The notes: generated by a model from the sequence alone, not told the origin. A stretch of 64,000 bases of DNA from Pseudomonas sp. GM74 (GCF_000282455.1 NZ_AKJG01000049.1:22455-86454), one strand, 5' to 3'; counted from the stretch's first letter, positions 1 through 9,165 are shown. Numbers and translations are program-made.

Positions 1-2
1 AG

Positions 3-311
3 TTCGCGGTGAAGCAGGTTGTGGTGTCGCCGCTTCCGCCGATGCACCTGTTCCCCGCCCTGCCGCAGCCGCTGCGCTGGTTTCTGGGGTTCAGGGCGCG
101 TCGTTTCAACACACGGCTTGCGGATCTGGCCGCCGGCATGGATCAATGCACGATGCTGACCACCCCGCTGGCGCCCGAACCGGGCTTGATGGCCAGCGAT
201 GGTTTTCATCCGGGGCCGATGCTTTATCGTCAATGGGCCGACGATGCCGCCAGGGTTATCGACCAACGCTTTCGCACCACAACAATAAAAACAGGAGTTG
301 AAGATGTCTGA
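3..311 (+). CDS. SGNH/GDSL-type hydrolase, C-terminal part (gene starts before the window)
   Basis: The open frame enters from the left edge and stops at 309-311, so only about 102 C-terminal residues are visible. The segment around residues 60-75 (SDGFHPGPMLYRQWADD) looks like the C-terminal catalytic block of SGNH/GDSL esterases, where Asp and His complete the Ser-Asp-His triad; the nucleophile block lies outside the window. The stop overlaps the start of the next gene by 8 bases, which suggests translational coupling. Substrate unknown. The family call rests on one motif and is moderate. Confidence 0.6.
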   Translation, partial: FAVKQVVVSPLPPMHLFPALPQPLRWFLGFRARRFNTRLADLAAGMDQCTMLTTPLAPEPGLMASDGFHPGPMLYRQWADDAARVIDQRFRTTTIKTGVEDV

Positions 312-732
312 GCTGAACCTGAACCCCAACGTCGCCGCGTCCCTGAAGCAGTGGCACGCGATGCTCGGCAACCGCGACTTGAGTGGCTTGCCCGAATTGC
401 TCGATCCGCAAGCGGTGTTCCGCTCGCCGATGGCGCACTCGCCGTATCCGGGGGCGCCGGTGGTGTCGATGATCCTCAACACGGTCATGAACGTGTTCGA
501 GGATTTTGCCTATCACCGCGAGCTGGCGACGGCGGATGGCTTGAACGTGATTCTCGAATTCAGCGCCAGGGTCGGCGAGAAAGAGTTGAAGGGCATCGAC
601 ATGATCCGCTTCAACGAACAGGGCAGGATTGTCGAGTTTGAAGTGATGGTGCGGCCGCTGAGTGGCTTGCAGGCGTTGGGTGAGGAAATGGGGCGGCGGT
701 TGGGGGCTTACCTGAAGGCCACAAAAGCCTGA
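304..732 (+). CDS. NTF2-like / SnoaL-like small protein
   Basis: 142-residue protein in the SnoaL-like NTF2 fold class, judged from its length, the helix-rich start (SLKQWHAMLGNRDLSGLPELLD) and the repeated phrases FRSPMAHSPYPG and EFSARVGEKELKGIDMIRF, which fit the cone-shaped beta-sheet of that fold. The ATG at 304 is chosen because AGGAG lies 6 bases upstream at 293-297; an upstream in-frame TTG at 298 is less likely. It overlaps the hydrolase stop by 8 bases. NTF2-like proteins may be enzymes or binding proteins, and no catalytic residue can be assigned here. Confidence 0.75.
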   Translation: MSELNLNPNVAASLKQWHAMLGNRDLSGLPELLDPQAVFRSPMAHSPYPGAPVVSMILNTVMNVFEDFAYHRELATADGLNVILEFSARVGEKELKGIDMIRFNEQGRIVEFEVMVRPLSGLQALGEEMGRRLGAYLKATKA

Positions 733-745
733 CTCAGCAAATTAC

Positions 746-838
746 CCTGTGGGAGCGGGCTTGCCCGCGATAGCGGTGGGTCAGTGAGCAAAACGCTGAC
801 TGACACTCCCTCATCGCGGGCAAGCCCGCTCCCACAGG
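746..838. repeat. Paired REP palindromes (REPIN)
   Basis: Two inverted copies of the Pseudomonas REP unit, cctgtgggagcgggcttgcc at 746 and its reverse complement ending at 838, flank a 43-base spacer. They lie between the 3' ends of two convergent genes, a typical site. The pair can fold as one long hairpin in RNA. Confidence 0.9.
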
Positions 839-871
839 TTTTGTGTTTAGTCTGAAATCGGGGACAAGCCG

Positions 872-1996
872 TTAAACCATCGGCTGCTGACTGGTCACGC
901 AGTGAATTCCGCCACCGCCCGCGGAGATCGCGTCGATGTCGAGTTGCACCACTTCACGGTCCGGGTAGAGTTCGGACAGCAGGTCGAAGGCCTTGGCATC
1001 CGCTTCCTTGTCGCCGAATTGCGGCGCGATGATCGCGCCGTTGATCACGAAGTAGTTGATGTAGCCGGCAGCGAAGTCCGGGTTGTCCTTGCTGAACCGG
1101 CTGTTGCGCGGGTTGAGCGGTGGCGAAACGGTATGCACCTGCAATTTGCGGCCATCGGCATCCGTGGCGTTTTCCAGGATCTGCAGATGGGCGCGAGTGA
1201 CCTTGTAGTCGTAGGACTCGGGGTCGTTGTCGAGGTTGGCGATCACCACCCCGGGCTTGACGAAGCGCGCATAGAAGTCGACGTGGGCGTCGGTGATGTC
1301 CTTGCCCTTGATGCCCGGCAACCAGATGATTTTGCGCAGGCCCAGGCGTTCCTTCAGCTCCTCTTCGACCTCGGCCTTGGTCCAGTCGGGATTGCGGTTG
1401 CGGTTGATCCAGCTGCTTTCGGTCATGATCCCGGTGCCGTGGCCGTCCACTTCGATGCCACCGCCCTCGCCCACCAGTTCGCTGCGCCGGTAATCGGCCT
1501 TGGCGTTTTCCGCGACCAGGGCGGCCAATTGCGCATCGTCCTCATGCTGCTGTTTGTTGCCCCAGCCGTTGAAGTTGAAGTCCACGGCGCCGAGGTTGCC
1601 GTTGTCATCGACGACAAAATTGGCGCCGATGTCGCGCATCCAGATGTCATCCAGCTCGGTGATCACGAAGGTGGTGTTGTGGCTGCCACATTTGCTTTCG
1701 GCCAGGCGCCGTTCGCTTTGGCGACAGAACACCGTGACCGGTTCGTATTCGGCGATGCTGCGGGCGATCCGGCCAAGGGCGTCTTGCACGTGGGGCGTGA
1801 AGTCCTCCCAGATCGCGGCCTGGGCGCCGAAGGCGATGAAGGCCCGCTGGTGTTTGTCACCTTCATCGGGCATGTACCAGTTGCCTTTGCCGGCCGCGCG
1901 CACCGGCAGAGCGGCAAAGCCCAATCCCATGGACGCCACTGCGCCCAGCCCGGCGATGACCGATACCTGCTTGATGAATGTTCGACGTGTCGGCAT
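872..1996 (-). CDS. Tat-exported agmatine deiminase-family protein
   Basis: 374-residue guanidino-group hydrolase of the agmatine deiminase / peptidyl-arginine deiminase family, expected to turn agmatine or a relative into the N-carbamoyl form plus ammonia. Residues 1-34 carry a twin-arginine signal (RRTFIK followed by a hydrophobic stretch ending near VRA), so the enzyme should act in the periplasm. Family residues remain: WMRDIG, EGGGIEVDG, DAHVDFYA and GGGGIHCVT with the nucleophile Cys near 366. It is last in the aguA-aguB-binding protein operon, about 50 bases after the binding-protein gene, and a second cytoplasmic family member (4061-5113) is in the same operon. SD AGGAAAG precedes the ATG. 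Substrate specificity is inferred. Confidence 0.88.
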   Translation of the reverse strand: MPTRRTFIKQVSVIAGLGAVASMGLGFAALPVRAAGKGNWYMPDEGDKHQRAFIAFGAQAAIWEDFTPHVQDALGRIARSIAEYEPVTVFCRQSERRLAESKCGSHNTTFVITELDDIWMRDIGANFVVDDNGNLGAVDFNFNGWGNKQQHEDDAQLAALVAENAKADYRRSELVGEGGGIEVDGHGTGIMTESSWINRNRNPDWTKAEVEEELKERLGLRKIIWLPGIKGKDITDAHVDFYARFVKPGVVIANLDNDPESYDYKVTRAHLQILENATDADGRKLQVHTVSPPLNPRNSRFSKDNPDFAAGYINYFVINGAIIAPQFGDKEADAKAFDLLSELYPDREVVQLDIDAISAGGGGIHCVTSQQPMV

Positions 1997-2020
1997 GTGC
2001 TTTCCTGAAATCCGGGGTTT

Positions 2021-2040
2021 GGCCGGCCCGTGGGCCGGCC
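2021..2040. other. Perfect GC hairpin between binding-protein and deiminase genes
   Basis: ggccggccc at 2021-2029 pairs with gggccggcc at 2032-2040 across a 2-base loop. On the minus strand it follows the stop codon of the binding-protein gene by a few bases and precedes the deiminase start. No T-run follows, so it is more likely an mRNA 3'-end stabiliser or partial stop than a full terminator. Confidence 0.6.
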
Positions 2041-2045
2041 GGTGA

Positions 2046-3146
2046 TCAATTGACCGTAGCGGTCTTGAACTTGGTCCAGGTGCGCATGCGTGCCCGCATG
2101 TCGGCCTGGGGAATGTCCTTGCCGGGAATCAGCCGCGCGTAGGTGGCTTCATCGATGTAGATGTCCGGGTTGTTGCGCATCGCGGCATCGACGTCCGGCC
2201 GCGCCTTGGCGTTGGAGGTCGGGTAGCCGGTGAAGTTGCTGATGGCCGCCATATTTTCCGGGCGCATCACGAAGTTGATGAAAGCGTAGGCGTATTCCGG
2301 GTGCCGGGCGTCGACGGGAATGGCCATGGTGTCCATCCACACCGTGGTGCCTTCCCGGGGAATGCGGTAGTGGAAGGTGGTTTTCTTGCCGGTGCTGTCG
2401 GCCGTGCGCTGCGCCTGGGTCATGTCGCCGCTGTAGCCGAGGGACATGCACAGGTTGCCATTGACCAGATCGGTCACCGGTTGCGACTGGAATTTGCGCA
2501 CGTACGGCCGCAACTTCATCAGCAACTCACTGGCCGCCGCCAGGTCCGCCGGTTTACCGCTGCGCGGGTCGCGGCCGAGGTAGTTGAGCACCACCGCCAG
2601 CACCTCGTCCGGCGAGTCGATCATCGAGATGCCGCAATCGGCAATCTTCGCCGCCAGCTCCGGCTTGAACAGCATGTCCAGGCTATTGACCGGTGCGCCC
2701 GGCGCACGCTGGGCGATCTGGTCGGCGTTGTAGGTCAGGCCGATGGTGCCCCAGGTGTAGGGAACCGTGGCGTTGCTCGAATGCTCATAGCGCGAGCGCA
2801 GCTTCTGCAATCCGGGTTCGACGTCATTCAGGGCCGTGAGCCTGGACTGATCCAGCGGTTGCAGGCTGCCGGCACGCATCAAGCGTTCAGCCACGGTGTC
2901 GCCGGGGAAGATCAGGTCGTAACCGCTGCCGCCGGCCAGCATCTTGGCCTCAAGGGTTTCACTGCCGTCCATGACATCGTAGATCACCTTGATCCCGGTT
3001 TCGGCGGTGAACCTGCTCAGGGTGTCCTCGGCAAAATAATCCGCCCAGTTGTACAGCCGCAGGGTTTTCTCCTCGGCATGCAGCGCAGGCACCGCACAGG
3101 TCAGCGCCAGCCCCATGGCCAGGCACAGCTTGTTGATCGTGTTCAT
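2046..3146 (-). CDS. Polyamine ABC-transporter periplasmic binding protein (PotF/SpuD-like)
   Basis: 366-residue extracellular solute-binding protein. A Sec signal peptide (MNTINKLCLAMGLALTCAVP, cleavage near HAEE) is followed by TLRLYNWADYF, the usual start of mature PotF/PotD-type proteins, and later YTWGTIGLTYN and CMSLGYSGD typical of the spermidine/putrescine class. No permease or ATPase gene lies beside it, so it must use a transporter encoded elsewhere or act as a sensor. It begins one base after the aguB stop, indicating one transcript. Ligand could be agmatine or putrescine; this is inference from context. Confidence 0.88.
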   Translation of the reverse strand: MNTINKLCLAMGLALTCAVPALHAEEKTLRLYNWADYFAEDTLSRFTAETGIKVIYDVMDGSETLEAKMLAGGSGYDLIFPGDTVAERLMRAGSLQPLDQSRLTALNDVEPGLQKLRSRYEHSSNATVPYTWGTIGLTYNADQIAQRAPGAPVNSLDMLFKPELAAKIADCGISMIDSPDEVLAVVLNYLGRDPRSGKPADLAAASELLMKLRPYVRKFQSQPVTDLVNGNLCMSLGYSGDMTQAQRTADSTGKKTTFHYRIPREGTTVWMDTMAIPVDARHPEYAYAFINFVMRPENMAAISNFTGYPTSNAKARPDVDAAMRNNPDIYIDEATYARLIPGKDIPQADMRARMRTWTKFKTATVN

Positions 3147-3147
3147 G

Positions 3148-4056
<909 letters not shown>

Positions 4057-4060
4057 GGCA

Positions 4061-5113
4061 TCAACCCCGCACCGGCCAGGCCGGCTGTTGCTGGGTGATG
4101 CAATGCACACCGCCGCCGCCATGGGCCAGATGGTTGATCCGCACCGGCACCACTTCACGACCGGGGAACGCCTGCGCCAGCACTTCGGCGGCGACCTTGT
4201 CGGCATCAATGCCGTAGGCCGGCATGATGATCGCGCCGTTGGCGATGTAGAAATTGGTGTAGGAGGCGCAGAACACTTCGGCTTCGGTGTCCACCGCATC
4301 GGTGGCTTCATAGAGTTCGATCAGCTCGAACTGGCGACCCTGGGCGTCGGTGGCCAGTTCAAGGGCGCGACGGTTCTCCCGGGCCACTTCGGCGTACACC
4401 GATTGTTGGTCGTGGGTGGCGTCCACCAGCAACACGCCAGGTCGGGCGAAGGCGCACACGCCATCGACGTGGCCGTCGGTCATGTCACCGGTCACGTAGT
4501 CCGGATCACCCGGCAGCCAGATGGTTTTCTTCACGCCCAGCAGACGGCTGAAGATCTCTTCGATCTCGGCCTTGGTCACGCCCGGGTTGCGGTTGGGGTT
4601 GAGCAATACCGACTCGGTGGTGATCAGCGTGCCCTCGCCGTCCACATGGATGGCGCCACCCTCATTGCTCAGCGCCGTGCCGAAACACTCCAGGCCCAGA
4701 TGGTTGAGCGCGCGGCGGGCCAGGCTTTCGTCCAGATCATGGGCCGACTTGCCGCCCCACGCATTGAAGCGCCAGCTCACACCGGCCAGGCCTTGCTGCG
4801 GGTGGCAGACGAAGCTCGGGCCGGAGTCGCGGCACCAGCTGTCGTTGACCGCCAGTTCGATCAACTCGATGTTCGGCCCGCACAAGGCTTTGGCGCTGGC
4901 GATCGCTGAAGGATCGACCACCAGTTTCACCGGCTCGAAACGGGCGATGGCGTTGGCCACGCGGGCGAAGTCCTCTTGAACCTGTGGCAGCGTCACCCGC
5001 CAGCCCGACTCCCACAGGGTCTTGTTGTGCGGCCAGACCATCCAGGTGGCGGCGTGGGTGACCCATTCGGCCGGCATCGTCCAACCGCTGTTTTGAATAC
5101 CGTTCTGCTGCAT
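4061..5113 (-). CDS. aguA: Agmatine deiminase (cytoplasmic)
   Basis: 350-residue agmatine iminohydrolase, converting agmatine to N-carbamoylputrescine and ammonia. The start MQQNGIQNSGWTMPAEW matches the family (MPAEW...WMVWPHN), followed by NDSWCRDSGPSFV, NEGGAIHVDGEG, TDGHVDGVCAF and the C-terminal GGGGVHCITQQQP holding the nucleophile Cys near 338. There is no signal peptide, in contrast to the paralogue at 872-1996. First gene of the four-gene minus-strand operon; the promoter should lie in 5114-5247, shared with the divergent LysR gene. Confidence 0.96.
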   Translation of the reverse strand: MQQNGIQNSGWTMPAEWVTHAATWMVWPHNKTLWESGWRVTLPQVQEDFARVANAIARFEPVKLVVDPSAIASAKALCGPNIELIELAVNDSWCRDSGPSFVCHPQQGLAGVSWRFNAWGGKSAHDLDESLARRALNHLGLECFGTALSNEGGAIHVDGEGTLITTESVLLNPNRNPGVTKAEIEEIFSRLLGVKKTIWLPGDPDYVTGDMTDGHVDGVCAFARPGVLLVDATHDQQSVYAEVARENRRALELATDAQGRQFELIELYEATDAVDTEAEVFCASYTNFYIANGAIIMPAYGIDADKVAAEVLAQAFPGREVVPVRINHLAHGGGGVHCITQQQPAWPVRG

Positions 5114-5135
5114 GACAAGTACCTCTGAGTTAAGT

Positions 5136-5151
5136 CATTGTGTTCAATGAA
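5136..5151. promoter_or_regulatory. Inverted repeat in aguA-LysR intergenic region, candidate LysR operator
   Basis: tcattg (5136-5141), a 4-base spacer and caatga (5146-5151) form a perfect dyad, with ATTG-N4-CAAT fitting the T-N11-A pattern of LysR-type binding sites. It sits about 23 bases upstream of the aguA start and 97 bases before the LysR start, in a divergent promoter region. Assignment is from position and symmetry only. Confidence 0.35.
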
Positions 5152-5247
5152 AACGCCCTTGGCGGTCTTGGCATGCATGCTACGGCTGGTAAAACGGGCA
5201 AACAAACGATGGATTTTGCAGGCAACTGATTAGAGGAACTTATCGAT

Positions 5248-6105
5248 ATGCTCAAGCACTGGCCGCCCATGAGCACCCTGCGCGGCTTCGAAGCCGCCGC
5301 CCGGCTGGGCAGTTTTCACAAGGCCGCCGAAGAGTTGCACCTCACCCAGTCGGCGATCAGTCAGCAGATCCGCAGCCTTGAGGCGTACCTGGAGCAACCG
5401 CTGTTCTATCGCAGCGGGCGCAGCGTCAGCCTGACCGATGCCGGTCACGATCTGCTGAGCACCACCCAGGCGCTGCTGCAGCAACTGGCCGTGGGCATTC
5501 GCCGGCTGGGGCAATACCAGAAACCCAATCAACTGGTGCTCAACACCACCCCGGCGTTTGCCCGGCACTGGTTGTTGCCACGCCTGGGGGATTTCCGTCG
5601 ACAGCATCCGCAGGTCGATCTGTGGATTTTCAGCACCGATGAAGTGCCGGACATGGCCAGCCAGACCATCGACCTGGCGGTGCGCGACGACATCAGTTCC
5701 CAGGCCGAATGCAGTTTCAAGGTGCTGCACGCCGACCGCCTCTACCCGGCGTGCCGCCCGAACCTGTTGGCCGTGCCGGTGCAACAGCGCACCACCCTGC
5801 ATGGCGAGCGGGAAATGGACTGGAGCCACTGGGCGGTGGAATCGGGCATTGATGTGGGGCAGATGGATCAGGGGCTGAATTTTTCCGATCCGGGGCTGCT
5901 GCTGGACGCCGCCTGCACCGGGCTGGGCATTGCGCTGGTTAGCCAGTTGCTGAGTCGGCAGGCGCGGGCCACCGGGCTGTTGCAGCCGATGGTGGAGCAA
6001 ACCATCCGCGGCCCGAACTGGGCGCTGCTGACCCACCGTGACAGCGAGAACACGGTGATGGCACGCAGCTTCACTCAATGGCTGGTGGAGAACCTGGGCG
6101 AGTGA
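5248..6105 (+). CDS. LysR-family regulator (GcvA-like), divergent from agu operon
   Basis: 285 residues: N-terminal winged HTH at about 8-65 (LRGFEAAARLGSFHKAAEEL, then QSAISQQIRSLE) and a C-terminal type-2 periplasmic-binding fold. The PPMSTLRGFEAAARLGS start is typical of the GcvA/AmpR subgroup. SD AGAGGAAC precedes the ATG. Divergent orientation suggests it controls aguA-aguB and the downstream genes, perhaps sensing agmatine or N-carbamoylputrescine. In P. aeruginosa the aguBA operon is controlled by the TetR-type AguR, so a LysR here would be a different arrangement. Confidence 0.9.
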   Translation: MLKHWPPMSTLRGFEAAARLGSFHKAAEELHLTQSAISQQIRSLEAYLEQPLFYRSGRSVSLTDAGHDLLSTTQALLQQLAVGIRRLGQYQKPNQLVLNTTPAFARHWLLPRLGDFRRQHPQVDLWIFSTDEVPDMASQTIDLAVRDDISSQAECSFKVLHADRLYPACRPNLLAVPVQQRTTLHGEREMDWSHWAVESGIDVGQMDQGLNFSDPGLLLDAACTGLGIALVSQLLSRQARATGLLQPMVEQTIRGPNWALLTHRDSENTVMARSFTQWLVENLGE

Positions 6106-6495
6106 TTACTGTGCCGGAAAAGTTTGCAGATAGGCCAACAGGTCCTCGATCTTTTCCGGGTCGCTGAGGCCCCAGAAAATCATGCGCGTACCGGGCACCA
6201 CTTTCTTCGGCGCTTCAAGGTAGGCGATCAGGGTGTCGCGGTCCCAGATCAGGTTGGCGGATTTCATCGCGTCGGAATACACGTAGTCCGTGGTGACCGC
6301 AGAATGGCGACCGATCACGCCATTGAGTTGCGGGCCAAAGAAGGCGCGAGCCGATTCGCCGATCTGATGGCAGCCGCTGCAGAGGCGCTTGTAGACTTTC
6401 TCCCCGGCCTGGACATCGCCCGCAGCCAGGGTGGGCATGCTGAACAGGCCAGCGCTGAGCGCCAGGGCGAGGGTCAGGGCGGCGATTTTCTTCAT
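6106..6495 (-). CDS. Class I c-type cytochrome, periplasmic
   Basis: 129 residues with a Sec signal peptide (MKKIAALTLALALSAG, cleavage after LAAG region) and one haem-binding CSGCH motif near residues 39-43; PGTRMIF near residue 102 supplies the likely axial Met. Size and layout fit cytochrome c2/c550-like soluble electron carriers. Its stop lies directly against the LysR stop at 6105 with no spacer. Electron donor and acceptor cannot be deduced; no oxidase or dehydrogenase gene is adjacent. Confidence 0.88.
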   Translation of the reverse strand: MKKIAALTLALALSAGLFSMPTLAAGDVQAGEKVYKRLCSGCHQIGESARAFFGPQLNGVIGRHSAVTTDYVYSDAMKSANLIWDRDTLIAYLEAPKKVVPGTRMIFWGLSDPEKIEDLLAYLQTFPAQ

Positions 6496-6575
6496 GTTGC
6501 GTTTCCAGTCTGCGAATGCTCGCTATTGGAACATGACAGCTGAGCATATCCAAAATGGTCAGGTGGGCACGGCCC

Positions 6576-6684
6576 CCTGTGGGAGCGGGCTTGCCCGCGA
6601 AAGCGATGTATCAGCCACCTTCTCTGCTGGATGTGATGACCTCTTCGCGGGCAAGTCGGATCGCCGCACCGCCGCTCCCACAGG
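6576..6684. repeat. REP pair with a variant right arm
   Basis: Left arm is a canonical REP (cctgtgggagcgggcttgcc). The right arm contains an extra gtcggatcgccgcaccgc stretch (6655-6672) inside the palindrome before returning to cgctcccacagg. The same insertion recurs in other REPs of this window. Confidence 0.85.
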
Positions 6685-6698
6685 GACTTGCGCATGGC

Positions 6699-7079
6699 TT
6701 ACTTTTTGTTGAGCTCAATGGCTGCCTGAATCAACGCCGTCAGCGCCGCTTCATCGATCTGCTCGTCCTCGCGAATATCGATGGCACGGCGGGTATTGCC
6801 TTCAAGGCTTGAATTGAACAGTTTCGACGGATCGTCCAGCGACGCCCCCTTGGCGAAGGTCAGCTTCACCACTTGTTTGTAGGTCTCGCCGGTGCAGAGG
6901 ATGCCGGCACGGGACCACACCGGCACGCGCCACTTCCACTCTTCGATCACTTCGGGGTCGGCCTGGCGGATGATCTTGCGCAGGCGGACCAGGGTTTCGC
7001 CGCGCCAGTCGGCCAGTTCGCGGATTCGCTCGTCGATCAGTGCCGAGGCTTCGTTTGTTTCAACCTTGTCCGTTTTCAT
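6699..7079 (-). CDS. DUF1801 (YdhG-like) family protein
   Basis: 126 residues from the ATG at 7079. The core EVIEEWKWRVPVWSRAGILC and VKLTFAKGASLDD is typical of DUF1801, an alpha/beta fold family of uncertain biochemical role, sometimes described as iron-chaperone-like. ATGs at 7097 and 7100 would add up to seven residues (MMRVQTV); the start is uncertain because neither has a strong SD. It lies alone between a REP and the ArsC-like gene. Confidence 0.8.
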   Translation of the reverse strand: MKTDKVETNEASALIDERIRELADWRGETLVRLRKIIRQADPEVIEEWKWRVPVWSRAGILCTGETYKQVVKLTFAKGASLDDPSKLFNSSLEGNTRRAIDIREDEQIDEAALTALIQAAIELNKK

Positions 7080-7141
7080 TACCGTCTGCACCCTCATCAT
7101 GATGGTTGTGACCGATGAGGGTAGACGGTGTTCGAAGGTTT

Positions 7142-7585
7142 TCAGGAATCGCTGACTGACGGCGCCTGGGGCACGGGGCGGGTTTTCACGGTGACGAACA
7201 TTTTGATGCGGTCGCCGATTTCCTGGAGGGTATGGCGGAACGGGTCGTGCCTTTCGCTGGTGGTCGGGTCTTCGAAGCTCCAGACCATCACTTCAGCGGT
7301 AAACGGCATGCGCGCGGCCTCTTCGGAGGACTTGTCGCACAGGGTGATGACGTAGTCGAATGCCATACCTTCGAAGTCTTCGAGGGACTTGCTGCGCAAG
7401 CCACTGGCATCGACGCCGATGTGTTCGAGGGATTCGAAGGTACGTGGATCGATCTCGGTGGCCTCAAGCCCGGCGCTGAAGGCCTGGAAGTCGGCAGGAT
7501 CGGTATGGCGAAGCAAGGCTTCGGCCATGGGTGAGCGGACATCGTTTCTGGCGCAGACGAACAGCACGCGACGGGGGTCGGTCAT
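7142..7585 (-). CDS. Low-molecular-weight phosphatase / ArsC-like protein
   Basis: 147 residues of the low-molecular-weight phosphotyrosine phosphatase fold. The P-loop is C11-A-R-N-D-V-R17 followed by SPMAEALLR, the CX5R signature shared with thioredoxin-linked arsenate reductases. FDYVITLCDKS carries one later Cys, but the two-Cys relay of classical ArsC (Cys82 and Cys89) is not fully present and no ars operon is nearby, so a phosphatase role is at least as likely as arsenate reduction. SD GAGG precedes the ATG. Confidence 0.8.
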   Translation of the reverse strand: MTDPRRVLFVCARNDVRSPMAEALLRHTDPADFQAFSAGLEATEIDPRTFESLEHIGVDASGLRSKSLEDFEGMAFDYVITLCDKSSEEAARMPFTAEVMVWSFEDPTTSERHDPFRHTLQEIGDRIKMFVTVKTRPVPQAPSVSDS

Positions 7586-7608
7586 GGGTTTACCTCGACT
7601 GGCGGACT

Positions 7609-8538
7609 TTAGTGTTTGCTCATCAATCCATGCAGCACGCCGAACCGCAGACCCGGTTCAGACGCAATCATGTGCGTGATCCCGAACACCTTGAACGCCG
7701 CCAGCATCACCACCAGGCCGCCGGGCAAGATGCTCAGGCGATGGGTGGGCAAACCGGCCAGCTTGAGGTGTTTCACATGTTTGACTTCCAGCAGGCGCAG
7801 CGACAGGCGCAACAGGCCGCCGTAGGTGATGCCGCTTTGGCCGTCATCATTGAGGCCATTGGCCTTGAGCACCTTGGCCAGCATCCGCGCTGTCCCGGAA
7901 GAACCGACAGCCTGCTGCCAGCCCATGGCGCGATAGCGGCGGGCAATGCGTTCCAATTGCACGGTGGCCGCGCGTTCGGCTTCCAATAGCGCTTCGGCCA
8001 CGATCCGCCCGCCATGGAAGTAACGCGCACCGAAGGTACCGCTGCCGATGGCGATGCTCTCGGTAACCAGCAGCTGGTCGCCACGGCCGATGATCATCTC
8101 CGTAGAGCCACCGCCGATATCCACCACCAGCCGCGTGGTTTGCGCTGGCAAGGTGTGGGCCACGCCGGCGTAGACCAATTGTGCCTCTTCGTGGCCGGAA
8201 ATGACGTCGATGCGAAAGCCCAGGTGCCGTTCGGCACTGGCCAGGAACAGAGGCGCGTTGTCCGCTTCGCGCACGGCACTCGTGGCCACCGCCCGCACCC
8301 GCCCGGCCTCGAAACCGCGCAGTTTCTTGCCGAACCGCGCCAGCGCCTGCCAGCCACGGTCCAGCGCCAACTCATCGAGCGCCCCACCCTGCAGGCCTTC
8401 GGCCAGACGCACCGGTTCACGCAGGGTTTTCACTTCCTGGATGACCATTTGCTGGTTCCGCCTCACCGACTGGCCAATCATCAGGCGAAACGCATTGGAA
8501 CCCAGGTCGATGGCGGCAAACAGCGGGGCGTCTTTCAT
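7609..8538 (-). CDS. Ppx/GppA family phosphatase
   Basis: 309-residue exopolyphosphatase/guanosine pentaphosphate phosphatase-family protein of the short, two-domain type. Motifs of the ASKHA fold: FAAIDLGSNAFRLMIG (phosphate 1), VDIGGGSTEM (phosphate 2), VISGHEEAQLVYAGV and the C-terminal RLSILPGG. The ATG at 8538 has AAGGAA six bases upstream and is preferred over the ATG at 8556. Full-length Ppx is about 500 residues, so this is a Ppx-like paralogue lacking the C-terminal HD-like domains. A divergent PPK2 remnant follows, suggesting a former polyphosphate metabolism locus. Confidence 0.9.
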   Translation of the reverse strand: MKDAPLFAAIDLGSNAFRLMIGQSVRRNQQMVIQEVKTLREPVRLAEGLQGGALDELALDRGWQALARFGKKLRGFEAGRVRAVATSAVREADNAPLFLASAERHLGFRIDVISGHEEAQLVYAGVAHTLPAQTTRLVVDIGGGSTEMIIGRGDQLLVTESIAIGSGTFGARYFHGGRIVAEALLEAERAATVQLERIARRYRAMGWQQAVGSSGTARMLAKVLKANGLNDDGQSGITYGGLLRLSLRLLEVKHVKHLKLAGLPTHRLSILPGGLVVMLAAFKVFGITHMIASEPGLRFGVLHGLMSKH

Positions 8539-8715
8539 AGGGGGTTCCTTGCACATTCATCTGCCGGCGGACTGGCGGCCGTCGGGCACTCAAGACGGAT
8601 TGCGAGGATCTTGCCATGGCTTCGATGACGCCCTGATGACACCACCGGGCATCACCACTTCGTAACAGGCTGTGACTGGCGTCGGCTGTGCCACCCATGA
8701 CGCGAGTGTCTCACC

Positions 8716-9165
8716 ATGCTTTCCAATCAGGACACCCTGATCCAGCGCATCACCCTGCGCCTCAACCCTCGGGTCTGCCGGGTGGCCGTCCTGCCTGCGC
8801 CCAACGACCGAGAACGCACGCAATGGTATTTCCAGCGCTACGTATCGCACTTGCCCGCCGCCGGGGAAATCGTGCTGTTCGACCGCAGTTGGTACAACCG
8901 CGCCGGGGTCGAGAAGGTCATGGGGTTCTGCAATGACGACCAGTACGAAGAATTCTTCCGCACCGTGCCGGAATTCGAGCGCATGCTCGCCCGCTCCGGC
9001 ATCCAGCTGATCAAGTACTGGTTCTCGATTTCCGACCAGGAACAGAACCTGCGCTTTCTCAGCCGCATTCATCACCTGCTCCGCCAGATGCCCCGGCGAG
9101 AGCGCCAGAAGGACTATTCACGGGGGCCTGTACCGCAGGAAATCATCGTGCCGGAGATTTACTGA
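8716..9165 (+). pseudogene. Polyphosphate kinase 2 (PPK2) remnant
   Basis: 150 codons with strong PPK2 character: RLNPRVCRVAVLPAPNDRER, GEIVLFDRSWYNRAGVE (Walker B and lid region) and FSISDQEQNLRFLSRIH. The N-terminal part with the Walker A loop (GRDAAGKGG in intact PPK2) is missing. After LSRIH the frame jumps to HLLRQMP and then to VPQEIIVPEIY, skipping the part that normally joins them (about 70 residues in the intact family) and a further short piece. The frame is still open, but without the P-loop it cannot bind nucleotide normally. Likely a degraded paralogue; comparison with an intact PPK2 would fix the deletion ends. Confidence 0.8.

Noticed and set aside
902..2008. 368-codon plus-strand open frame
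   Set aside because: Opposite the Tat-type agmatine deiminase, which has the catalytic motifs.
7142..7585. Arsenic resistance operon
   Set aside because: Only the ArsC-like phosphatase is present; arsB, arsR and arsH are absent and the second and third redox Cys are not both present.
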